From contig NZ_QTQI01000022.1 in NCBI RefSeq assembly GCF_003853705.1, positions 62,001-126,000 of the forward strand: a stretch of 64,000 nucleotides of DNA, read 5' to 3'. The DNA comes from Burkholderia sp. Bp8992. Its GTDB lineage: Bacteria > Pseudomonadota > Gammaproteobacteria > Burkholderiales > Burkholderiaceae. Under the pieces are notes generated by a model. The model was not told the DNA's origin, did not search any database, and saw only the letters and a list, made by a program, of their open reading frames with translations. Of this stretch, positions 23,312 to 30,167 are shown one piece after another. The position numbers and the translations under genes are program-made. How positions within the stretch are numbered: position 1 is the first letter of the stretch; every line of letters starts with the position of its first letter.

Positions 23312-23315
23312 GTAT
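23291..23315 (-). promoter_or_regulatory. IscR type 1 operator, distal site
   Basis: Minus-strand 25-mer starting ATACTTGACT and ending CGTCAAATAT, an excellent type 1 IscR site. It covers the -35 hexamer and spacer. The two sites are offset by exactly 27 bp and share the core TTGACYAAAATCGTCAA. Confidence 0.85.
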
Positions 23316-23360
23316 CCATGTCTTTGAAAGGGTATTCGCAGACCGCTGAATACCGTGCGA

Positions 23361-23843
23361 TCAGCGCGCCGTACGGGCCCGAAGCGTTTCCAGCAGGCCC
23401 GCGCACGCGCGCTCGACCTGGTCGAGCACCTGCTCGAACCCCTGCGCGCCGCCGAAATACGGGTCGGCCACTTCGGTTTCGCCCGATCCCGGTGCGAACT
23501 CCATCAGCAGGCGCACCTTGTCGCGATGCTGCGGCGGGCAGCGCCGCCGCAATTCCGCGAGATTCGCCTCGTCCATCGCCAGCAGCAGGTCGAAGCGCTC
23601 GAAATCCGCCGCGCTCACCTGCCGCGCGCGCAGCGCCGACAAGTCGTAGCCGCGGCCGAGCGCGGCTGCCTGCGCCCGCGTATCGGGCGGCTCGCCCACG
23701 TGCCAGTCGCCGGTGCCGGCCGAATCGATCGCGATCCGGTCGGCCAGCGCGGCCGCGTCGACCTGGTGGCGCATCACGCCTTCCGCGGTGGGCGAGCGGC
23801 AGATGTTGCCGAGACAGACGAAACAGATCGCAACGCGGGTCAT
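23361..23843 (-). CDS. Low-molecular-weight protein-tyrosine phosphatase
   Basis: A 160-residue cytosolic phosphatase (MTRVAICFVCLGNICRSPTAE). The P-loop C-x5-R is Cys10-Leu-Gly-Asn-Ile-Cys-Arg16-Ser, and the acid is in the DPYFGG loop (VADPYFGGAQGFEQVLDQVE). It lacks an adjacent tyrosine kinase or exopolysaccharide gene, so it resembles stand-alone LMW-PTPs rather than Wzb. It stands between the isc promoter region and a small exported protein. Confidence 0.95.
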   Translation of the reverse strand: MTRVAICFVCLGNICRSPTAEGVMRHQVDAAALADRIAIDSAGTGDWHVGEPPDTRAQAAALGRGYDLSALRARQVSAADFERFDLLLAMDEANLAELRRRCPPQHRDKVRLLMEFAPGSGETEVADPYFGGAQGFEQVLDQVERACAGLLETLRARTAR

Positions 23844-23944
23844 CGCACTATCGGGAAGTTGCGGCGGACCGCGTGAGGAAATAGCCGGCCATTATACAAA
23901 GACGGCCGAAATCGCGCCGCCGCGCAAAGCGACGGCGCCGTGCA

Positions 23945-24172
23945 TTACAGCGCCTTCGGCGCGGCGAGCACGACGTCGCCGGCTGCCGCCGGCAGCGGCT
24001 TGGCCGCGTCGCCGACCAGCCCGAACGACACCGCGCGCGCCAGCTCGGCAGACGCCTGGTGCACCGCCAGCGGGCCACGCGACGGCGCATCGGCCATCGC
24101 ATGCAGATAGGCTGCCGCTGCCAGCGGGACGACGATTGCCAGCGGCCAGTACATCGATATTGTCTTTCTCAT
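23945..24172 (-). CDS. Small exported or membrane-anchored protein, unknown
   Basis: A 75-residue protein that I do not recognise. It starts MRKTISMYWPLAIVVPLAAAAYLHAMA, with a basic N-terminus, a hydrophobic helix (about 9-26) and an AMA-type signal-peptidase site. The remaining 48 residues are Ala-rich (APSRGPLAVHQASAEL...AAPKAL). AAGGAGG stands 7 bp before the ATG, which is good support for translation. It lies between lutB and the phosphatase, where a lutC gene might be expected, but has no LUD motif. It could be a real small secreted protein; without comparison this is moderate evidence. Confidence 0.6.
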   Translation of the reverse strand: MRKTISMYWPLAIVVPLAAAAYLHAMADAPSRGPLAVHQASAELARAVSFGLVGDAAKPLPAAAGDVVLAAPKAL

Positions 24173-24301
24173 GATGCGAACCTCCTTGACCGGGTACCCC
24201 GAAATCCACTTCCGGGGACTACAGACAGGATTCTATAGACCGCATCTATCGAGATAAATATGCAAATAGCGAACGCACTGTTGCCGCCCGATGAACAGTC
24301 G

Positions 24302-25714
24302 TCAGCCGAGGTGGCTCTGGGACGCCGCGTACAGCTCGCGGAACGTGCGCCCGGTCGGCGTCGGCATGTCGCGCGTATCCATCCAGCCGCCCATCATCGG
24401 CAGGCGCCGCAGCATGCCGCCGCTGCCGCCCAAGCGCTCGAGGACGCGCACCGCGAGCTTGGTCGTCAGCGCGTACAGCATCGGCCGCCGCGCGAAGAAG
24501 CCCCACGCGGCGAGCGCCGCCCGCTCGCGCCACGGCCGCAGGTGCCGCTCGACCTGCTTCTCGCGCAGCGTGCGCAGCAGGTGCGACAACGGAATGCCGG
24601 CCGGGCACACGCTGTCGCATTCGCCGCACAGCGTCGCGGCCTGCGGCAGGTCGAGCGTGCGGTCGAGCCCGACGTAGCTCGGCGTCAGCACCGACCCCAT
24701 CGGCCCCGGATAGACCCAGCCGTAAGCGTGGCCGCCGACCTTCTGGTACACCGGGCAGTGGTTCATGCACGCGCCGCAGCGGATGCAGCGCAGCATGTCC
24801 TGGAACTCGCCGCCGATCAGGCCCGTGCGGCCGCCGTCGACCAGCACCACGTAGTTGTGCTCGGGACCATCCTCGTCGCCGGGCCCGCGCGGGCCGGTCA
24901 GCAGCGAGAAATAGTTCGACGTCTTCTGCCCCGTCGCGGAACGCGGCAGCAGTCGCATCGCGGTCGCGAGATCCTCGAGCGTCGGCAGCACCTTCTCGAT
25001 GCCCGTCACCGCCACGTGCACGCGCGGCATCACCGTGCACATGCCCTCGTTCCCTTCGTTCGTCACGATCGCGACCGAGCCCGTCTCGGCGATCACGAAG
25101 TTGCCGCCCGTCACGCCCATGTCGGCCGACATGAAATGCGGGCGCAGCACCTCGCGCGCCTCGCGCGTCATGTCCGGGATCTCGGTGAGCCGCTCGCGGT
25201 GGTGCGTACGCGCGAACAGGTCGGCGATCTCGTCCTTGTCCTTGTGCACGACGGGCGCAATGATGTGGCTCGGCGGCTCGTTATCGTTGATCTGCAGGAT
25301 GTATTCGCCGAGGTCCGTCTCGATCGACTGCACGCCCATCTCCGCGAGCACCGCGTTCAGGCGCATTTCCTCCGACACCATCGACTTGGTCTTGATGACC
25401 TTCTTCACGTCGTGCCGGCGCGCGATGTCGGCGACGAGCCGCGCGGCATCCGCGGTCGTCTCGGCGAACAGCACCGTCGTGCCGCGCCGCGTCGCCTCGC
25501 GCTCGAACGCCTCGAGCCAGACATCGAGGTTTTCCAGCGCACGGTTGCGGCGTGCCTTGAGCGCGGCGCGCGTGGCCGGGAAGTCGATCGCGGTCATCGC
25601 GTCGGCGCGCGCGGACACGAACTTCGTCGACAGCTTCTTCAGGTTCTGCTGCAGGCGCTGGTCGGCCAGCTTCTGGCCGGCGCGCGCCTTGAAATGCATC
25701 GATTGGACTTGCAT
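24302..25714 (-). CDS. lutB: Lactate utilisation iron-sulfur protein LutB
   Basis: Part of the LutABC-type L-lactate oxidase (YkgEFG in E. coli). The 470-residue protein has an N-terminal LUD domain (about 60-290; VIKTKSMVSEEMRLNAVL, GVTGGNFVIAETGSVAIVTNEGN). Two [4Fe-4S] ligand sets follow, in IRCGACMNHCPVY and LCGECDSVCPAGIPL, then a C-terminal DUF3390-like tail. The ATG at 25714 starts MQVQSMHFKARAGQKLADQRL; the second ATG at 25699 is possible. It follows lutA by 35 bp. No lutC comes after it. Confidence 0.95.
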   Translation of the reverse strand: MQVQSMHFKARAGQKLADQRLQQNLKKLSTKFVSARADAMTAIDFPATRAALKARRNRALENLDVWLEAFEREATRRGTTVLFAETTADAARLVADIARRHDVKKVIKTKSMVSEEMRLNAVLAEMGVQSIETDLGEYILQINDNEPPSHIIAPVVHKDKDEIADLFARTHHRERLTEIPDMTREAREVLRPHFMSADMGVTGGNFVIAETGSVAIVTNEGNEGMCTVMPRVHVAVTGIEKVLPTLEDLATAMRLLPRSATGQKTSNYFSLLTGPRGPGDEDGPEHNYVVLVDGGRTGLIGGEFQDMLRCIRCGACMNHCPVYQKVGGHAYGWVYPGPMGSVLTPSYVGLDRTLDLPQAATLCGECDSVCPAGIPLSHLLRTLREKQVERHLRPWRERAALAAWGFFARRPMLYALTTKLAVRVLERLGGSGGMLRRLPMMGGWMDTRDMPTPTGRTFRELYAASQSHLG

Positions 25715-25749
25715 CGCGGTATCGGGGGAAAAGTGAGCGGAACCGGGCG

Positions 25750-26472
25750 TCAGACGTCGCCCGCCAGCACCTGCGCGACGTGCAGCACGCGTGTGTCGCG
25801 GTCGCCGGTGCGGCGCAACCGCCCTTCGATGTTCAGCATGCAGCCGAGATCGCCGAGCACGACGGCGCCCGTGCCCGATGCGCGCACGTTCGCGCATTTC
25901 TCGTCCGCGATGGCCGCCGAGATGTCGCCGTACTTGACCGCAAACGTGCCGCCGAAGCCGCAGCAGTGCTCGCAGTCCTTCATCTCGGTGACCGCGACGC
26001 CGCGCTGCGCGAGCAGCGCGCGCGGCTGCGCCTTCACGCCGAGCTCGCGCAGGCCCGAGCACGAGTCGTGATAGGTGACGGGCCCGGTGAATTCGCCCGG
26101 CGCGAGCGACACCTTCGCGACGTTCGCGAGGAAATCGGTCAGTTCGTAGACTTTCTGCTGGAACCGCGTGTAGCGCCCCATCAGTTCGGGGTCGTCGCGG
26201 AACAGGTCGCCGTAGTGCGCGCGAATCATCCCGCCGCACGAACCCGACGGCGCGACGACGTAATCGAACTGCTCGAACTCGCGCAGCGTCTTTTCGGCGA
26301 GATCGCGCGCCAGTGCGCGGTCGCCCGAATTGTAGGCGGGCTGGCCGCAGCAGGTCTGCGCGGGCGGCACGATCACCTCGTAGCCGGCGTCGCGAATCAG
26401 CTTCAGCGCCGAGAAACCGATTTCGGGGCGCATCAGATCGACCAGGCAGGTCACGAACAAACCGACTCGCAT
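25750..26472 (-). CDS. lutA: Lactate utilisation protein LutA, CCG-domain Fe-S protein
   Basis: A 240-residue protein with two cysteine-rich CCG domains: QTCCGQPAYNSGD...APSGSCGGMIRAHYGDL and CEHCCGFGGTFAVKYGDISAAIADEKC. Similar domains in HdrB and GlpC bind Fe-S clusters and pass electrons. With LutB it should oxidise L-lactate to pyruvate. AAGGAG lies about 5 bp before the ATG. The gene is divergent from an IclR-type regulator, with a sigma-70-like promoter and an inverted repeat in between. Confidence 0.95.
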   Translation of the reverse strand: MRVGLFVTCLVDLMRPEIGFSALKLIRDAGYEVIVPPAQTCCGQPAYNSGDRALARDLAEKTLREFEQFDYVVAPSGSCGGMIRAHYGDLFRDDPELMGRYTRFQQKVYELTDFLANVAKVSLAPGEFTGPVTYHDSCSGLRELGVKAQPRALLAQRGVAVTEMKDCEHCCGFGGTFAVKYGDISAAIADEKCANVRASGTGAVVLGDLGCMLNIEGRLRRTGDRDTRVLHVAQVLAGDV

Positions 26473-26488
26473 ACGTGCTCCTTCGAGA

Positions 26489-26513
26489 AAACGGCTCTCA
26501 TTATCCGCCGTTT
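26489..26513. promoter_or_regulatory. Inverted repeat over the lutA -10, candidate IclR-family operator
   Basis: AAACGGC (26489-26495) and GCCGTTT (26507-26513) form a perfect 7-bp inverted repeat with 11 bp between the arms. The -10 hexamer lies in the middle. The position would let a bound dimer block transcription of lutAB, and the divergent IclR regulator is the obvious candidate ligand. The link is inference. Confidence 0.45.
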
Positions 26514-26528
26514 GGCTGGCAAGACCAA
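26500..26528 (-). promoter_or_regulatory. Putative sigma-70 promoter of lutAB
   Basis: Minus strand: -35 TTGGTC (26523-26528), 17-bp spacer, -10 GATAAT (26500-26505), about 28 bp before the lutA ATG. The -10 matches five of six consensus bases and the spacing is ideal; the -35 keeps TTG. Confidence 0.55.
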
Positions 26529-26655
26529 CGCCTGCTCGCGCGCAACCCGGCCGCGCGAGAAACGAGGACTTCCTCGAACGGCGTTCGCTTTTTTCACGAT
26601 ACGAGATACAATCGTTGCAACACCGCTTGACGCGTCAACCGATTTCTCCCCCGAC

Positions 26656-27465
26656 ATGAGCCAACCCACCCCGGATTCAAAAACGTCGATCCAGGTGATC
26701 GAACGCATGATGCGGTTGCTGGACGCGCTCGCCGCGCACAGCGATCCTGTCAGCCTGAAGGAACTGGCGCAGCGCACGGAGCTGCACCCGTCGACCGCGC
26801 ACCGCATCCTCAACGACATGGTGACCTGTCGCCTCGTCGACCGTTCCGATCCCGGCACCTACCGCCTCGGCATGCGGCTGCTGGAGCTCGGCAACCTCGT
26901 GAAGGCGCGCCTGTCGGTGCGCGACGCGGCGCTGATGCCGATGCGCGAACTGCACCGCCTCACCGGGCAGACCGTGAACCTGTCGGTACGGCAGGGCGAC
27001 GAGATCGTCTACATCGAGCGCGCGTATTCCGAACGCTCGGGGATGCAGGTCGTCCGCGCGATCGGCGGCCGCGCGCCGCTGCACCTCACGTCGGTCGGCA
27101 AGCTGTTCCTCGCGGCCGACGAAACGTCGCGCGTGCGCGCCTATGCAACGCGCACGGGGCTGTCCGGCCATACGCAGAACAGCATCACCGACATCGCGAA
27201 GCTCGAGCGCGAGCTCACGATCGTCCGCCAGCAATCGTGCGCGCGCGACAACGAGGAGCTGGAGCTCGGCGTGCGCTGCATCGCGGCCGGCATCTACGAC
27301 GATTCGGGCAAGCTCGTCGCGGGCCTGTCGCTGTCGGCACCGGCCGACCGCCTGCAAGACGCGTGGCTCGGCCAGTTGAGCCGCACGGCGCTCACCATCT
27401 CGGAATCGCTCGGCTACCGGCCCGCGCCCTCGAAAGACGTGGACGGACTGCAGCGGCAGGCGTAA
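26656..27465 (+). CDS. IclR family transcriptional regulator
   Basis: A 269-residue regulator starting MSQPTPDSKTSIQVIERMMRLLDALAAHSD. It has the winged helix at about 12-75 (LKELAQRTELHPSTAHRILNDMVTCRLVDR) and the IclR effector-binding domain at about 85-260 (IGGRAPLHLTSVGKLFLA; LELGVRCIAAGIYDDSGKLVAGLSLSAPADRL). Its effector cannot be read from sequence. Divergence from lutAB suggests lactate control, although LutABC is controlled by GntR-type regulators in other bacteria. A TACAAT -10 (26607-26612) precedes it by about 44 bp with a poor -35. Confidence 0.93.
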   Translation: MSQPTPDSKTSIQVIERMMRLLDALAAHSDPVSLKELAQRTELHPSTAHRILNDMVTCRLVDRSDPGTYRLGMRLLELGNLVKARLSVRDAALMPMRELHRLTGQTVNLSVRQGDEIVYIERAYSERSGMQVVRAIGGRAPLHLTSVGKLFLAADETSRVRAYATRTGLSGHTQNSITDIAKLERELTIVRQQSCARDNEELELGVRCIAAGIYDDSGKLVAGLSLSAPADRLQDAWLGQLSRTALTISESLGYRPAPSKDVDGLQRQA

Positions 27466-27501
27466 GCCCGCCCTCGCCCACCCCGGTTTTTTCCCGACGA
27501 A

Positions 27502-27529
27502 AAAAAGCCCCGCGATTGCGGGGCTTTTT
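27502..27529. terminator. Bidirectional intrinsic terminator between the IclR gene and pbpG
   Basis: GCCCCGC, loop GATT, GCGGGGC, with an A-run on the left and TTTTT on the right. The A/T arms extend the stem. It serves the two convergent genes. Confidence 0.92.
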
Positions 27530-27570
27530 CCTTTGCGCCTGCAAAGCGGCGGCGAACCGCCGCGACGCGA

Positions 27571-28740
27571 TCAGGTGCCGCCGTTCGGCGTGTTGGCTGC
27601 CGTCAGGCGCTCGCCGCCACCGGCGTCGAGCCAGTTGCGCAGGCGCGATGCGTCGGCGAAGCGCGAGTACTTGCCGAACGAGTCGAGCAGCACCATCACC
27701 ATCGGCCGGCCGTGGATCGTCGCCTGCATCACGAGGCATTCGCCTGCTTCGTTGATGAAGCCCGTCTTCTGCAGGCCGATGTCCCACGAGCCGTTGCCGC
27801 GGATCAGCGCATTGGTGCTGTTGTAGACCAGGTTGCGCTTGCCCGTGTACACCTCGTACGTGCGATCGGTCGAGAACTGACGGATCATCGGATACTGGTA
27901 CGCCGCATTGACCATCTTCACGAGGTCACGTGCGCTCGACACGTTCGAGCTCGACAGGCCCGTCGAATTCTCGAAGTGCGTATCGGTCATGCCGAGCGCC
28001 TTCGCCTTCGCGTTCATCGCGGCGATGAACGCCGGACGGCCGCCCGGGTAATAACGCGACAGCGACGCGGCCGCGCGATTTTCCGACGCCATCAGCGCGA
28101 TGTGCAGCATGTCCTCGCGCGACAGCACCGAGCCGACCGACAGGCGCGAGCCCGTGCCCTTCTCGTAGTCGCGGTCTTCGTCGGTGACTTCGATCTGGTC
28201 GGTCATCGGCGACTTCGAGTCGAGCACGACCATCGCCGTCATCAGCTTCGAGATCGACGCGATCGGCACGACGGCGTGCGAATTCTTGTCGAACAGCGGC
28301 TCCCCGGAATTCTGGTCGACGACGTACGCGACGCTCGAACGCAGCGCGAGCGCGTCGGGCGTGTCGTGCAGGCCGAACGCCTGGCCGACCGTCGGACGGC
28401 GCGGCTGGAACGCGACCTTGCGGACCGCGCCGCGGTGGCCGCCATGCAGGTTGTTCGCGGCGAGCGTCACCCGCTTTCGCGACGCCTTCGCACGCGGCGC
28501 ATCGGCCTCGGCGACCTTGGCGGATTTGTCGGAGGTCGCCTTGGCCGACTTCTTCTTCGCTGACGAAGCAGGAGCGACGGCCTTTTTCTTGGCGGCTTGT
28601 TGGGTCTTCGCAGTGGCGGCAAAGGCGTCAGCAGGCGCGACGGACGCTGTCGTCGCCAGCAAGGCGACTGCGACCGACACAGCCGTGCCGAGCGTCATGC
28701 TCTGCAACAGTCTGCGCGGTGAAAACGATTCGGCTTTCAT
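27571..28740 (-). CDS. pbpG: D-alanyl-D-alanine endopeptidase, PBP7-type
   Basis: Periplasmic low-molecular-mass penicillin-binding protein of the S11 family, which cuts DD-crosslinks in peptidoglycan. The 389-residue precursor from the ATG at 28740 has a signal peptide (MKAESFSPRRLLQSMTLGTAVSVAVALLATTASVAPADAFA). A long Lys/Ala-rich linker follows (KKKAVAPASSAKKKSAKATSDKSAKV), then the catalytic triad motifs SISK (SxxK), SEN (SxN) and KTG. The basic linker of about 50 residues may interact with the cell wall. A TTG at 28776 is a less likely start. It could equally be named a DacA-like carboxypeptidase; PBP7 fits its length and SEN motif best. Confidence 0.92.
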   Translation of the reverse strand: MKAESFSPRRLLQSMTLGTAVSVAVALLATTASVAPADAFAATAKTQQAAKKKAVAPASSAKKKSAKATSDKSAKVAEADAPRAKASRKRVTLAANNLHGGHRGAVRKVAFQPRRPTVGQAFGLHDTPDALALRSSVAYVVDQNSGEPLFDKNSHAVVPIASISKLMTAMVVLDSKSPMTDQIEVTDEDRDYEKGTGSRLSVGSVLSREDMLHIALMASENRAAASLSRYYPGGRPAFIAAMNAKAKALGMTDTHFENSTGLSSSNVSSARDLVKMVNAAYQYPMIRQFSTDRTYEVYTGKRNLVYNSTNALIRGNGSWDIGLQKTGFINEAGECLVMQATIHGRPMVMVLLDSFGKYSRFADASRLRNWLDAGGGERLTAANTPNGGT

Positions 28741-29265
28741 TGGGGTCTGGACAAAGCGGGCGGGAGGTTTCCGCAAGTGTAGTTAAAGCTGAAAAAAAGA
28801 GCAATATTAGGCACTTACCGATCGTCGTTAAACCGGAATGTAAGGGTCGGCCAACCTCAGACCAATGACCCCTCCCGCCCCCATCGAAAAAACCAATGAG
28901 TGCACCGCCCGACAGCGCCCGTCTCCCGATTACCACACGGTTAATTGAGATAACGTCACTTTGGAGGCGATTTAAAGCGGGGAAACTACGTATCCGGTGC
29001 TCGACGTGCCAAGGGCGCCGGTCTCGACCGTGGCGGCGGCACGTCGCCACGGCACGCGCATCGAAACGGCGCGTTCTTCGACAGGAACAGAAGGATAACG
29101 TTCCAGGGGCCTGTCAGGTTTACCTGTGCGTGATCATGGTGCGCCGCGCTCGCCCTGCGGCCGTGCGCACCATTTGGGATTACGCATGAAACCGATTCCG
29201 AACGGCCACGATAACTCGTTGTTTTATCGATAATTTACGATGATTGTGCAACGCACAAAAAGTAC
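28741..29265. other. Long intergenic region with several hairpins, no convincing gene
   Basis: The gap between pbpG and the phasin promoter is unusually long for this dense region and less GC-rich near both ends. It must hold the pbpG promoter on the minus strand. The middle has inverted repeats at 29029-29051 (CGTGGCGGCG with CGTCGCCACG) and 29136-29173 (ATGGTGCGC with GCGCACCAT). Open frames of about 97-140 codons cross it on both strands but lack a recognisable protein or a good ribosome site. It may encode a small RNA or hold regulatory sites for phaP. Confidence 0.4.
29244..29255. repeat. Inverted-repeat arm upstream of the phaP promoter, candidate PhaR site
   Basis: TTGTGCAACGCA lies 10 bp before the -35 hexamer. 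It is the reverse complement of TGCGTTGCACAA at 29306-29317. It also forms part of a local palindrome TTGTGC-AAC-GCACAA (29244-29258). Confidence 0.6.
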
Positions 29266-29293
29266 TTGACATCCGCTTCCTCTGCCCTAAAAT
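29266..29293 (+). promoter_or_regulatory. Sigma-70 promoter of phaP
   Basis: -35 TTGACA (29266-29271, perfect), 16-bp spacer, -10 TAAAAT (29288-29293). It should start transcription near 29300, giving a leader of about 95 bases before the phasin ATG. This is one of the best promoters in the window, in line with the abundance of phasins. Confidence 0.85.
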
Positions 29294-29305
29294 AGGCCTC
29301 ATTGC

Positions 29306-29317
29306 TGCGTTGCACAA
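29306..29317. repeat. Inverted-repeat arm at the start of the phaP transcript, candidate PhaR site
   Basis: TGCGTTGCACAA lies just past the expected start point. With the preceding C it reads CTGC-GTT-GCAC, close to the TGC/GCA-rich motif reported for the PHB-responsive repressor PhaR (CTGC-N3/4-GCAG). A second arm stands upstream of the -35. Confidence 0.6.
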
Positions 29318-29394
29318 AGCACGCGCATCCGAGGTTCCCCAGCGTAGTGCCCTTTATCTCTGCGATCGACGCGATCGCTTTTCAGGAGCTTGAC

Positions 29395-29961
29395 ATGTCC
29401 TTGCTGACCCCCGAGCAAATCGCCGCTGCACAAAAAGCCAACCTCGAAAGCCTGTTCGGTCTGACGACCAAGGCATTCGAAGGCGTCGAAAAGCTGATCG
29501 AACTCAACCTGCAGGTCGTGAAGTCGACGCTGACCGAGGGGCAGGAAAACGCACAGCGCCTGCTGTCGGTGAAGGACGCTCAGGAACTGATCGCACTGCA
29601 AGCCAGCCTGTCGCAGCCGGTCGCCGAAAAGGTGCTGTCGTACGGCCGTCACCTGTACGAAATCGCATCGTCGACGCAAGCCGAGTTCGCGAAGGTTGCC
29701 GAAGCGCAATTCGACGAGCAGAACAAGAAAGTCCAGGCACTCGTCGACAACGTCGCGAAGAACGCCCCGGCTGGTTCGGAAACGGCTGTCGCCGCGCTGA
29801 AGTCGGCACTGAACGCTGCGAACACCACGTACGAAACGGTTCAGAAGGCCACGAAGCAAGCCGTCGAAATCGCCGAAACGAACTTCAACGCTGCTGCTGC
29901 CGTCGCAACGAAGGCTGCTACCGCCGCTGCCGCACGTCGTTCGAGCAAGCCGGCCGCGTAA
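29395..29961 (+). CDS. phaP: Phasin, polyhydroxyalkanoate granule-coating protein
   Basis: A 188-residue amphipathic, helix-rich protein ([40 protein letters not shown]) that matches the PhaP family of Burkholderia and Ralstonia. It covers PHB granules and controls their size and number. The Ala-rich C-terminus ends in [19 protein letters not shown] precedes the ATG at 29395. An upstream start at 29302 would add 31 unrelated residues and lies at the transcript start. Codons are strongly biased to optimal ones, fitting high expression. It sits beside the pyruvate dehydrogenase genes that make acetyl-CoA, the PHB precursor. Confidence 0.96.
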   Translation: MSLLTPEQIAAAQKANLESLFGLTTKAFEGVEKLIELNLQVVKSTLTEGQENAQRLLSVKDAQELIALQASLSQPVAEKVLSYGRHLYEIASSTQAEFAKVAEAQFDEQNKKVQALVDNVAKNAPAGSETAVAALKSALNAANTTYETVQKATKQAVEIAETNFNAAAAVATKAATAAAARRSSKPAA

Positions 29962-29981
29962 GCGTCTCCTGCTCCTGAAAG

Positions 29982-30006
29982 AGCCGCGCCGAGCGCGGCT
30001 TTTTCG
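29982..30006 (+). terminator. Terminator of phaP
   Basis: AGCCGCGC, loop CGA, GCGCGGCT, followed by TTTT, 20 bp after the phaP stop. It is a textbook intrinsic terminator. Confidence 0.92.
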
Positions 30007-30093
30007 TTTCCGGCGCCGGAACGTGCGCGAACGGCCCGCCGCTCGCCGCGCTCGATCAAGCGGTTTGATCGCCGCATCGGCCGCAGGCAAAAG

Positions 30094-30134
30094 AAAACGC
30101 CGCCGTCCGGATTGCCCGGGCGGCGGCGTTTTTC
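30094..30134. terminator. Second terminator, bidirectional, between phaP and lpdA
   Basis: AACGCCGCCG and CGGCGGCGTT form a perfect 10-bp stem (30096-30105 with 30121-30130), extended inward by CCGG pairs, with A-run on the left and Ts on the right. It ends the aceE-aceF-lpdA transcript on the minus strand and backs up the phaP terminator. Confidence 0.88.
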
Positions 30135-30167
30135 GTGACCGGCGCATGGCCGGCCGTGCGCGTCGCG

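Noticed and set aside
28896-29189. 97-codon frame in the pbpG-phaP gap
   Set aside because: No good Shine-Dalgarno sequence, no known domain, and it runs through two hairpins; listed only as part of the intergenic region.
29302-29394. Upstream extension of the phasin (31 more residues)
   Set aside because: It begins at the expected transcription start and overlaps the inverted-repeat arm; the normal phasin N-terminus begins at 29395 with its own AGGAG.
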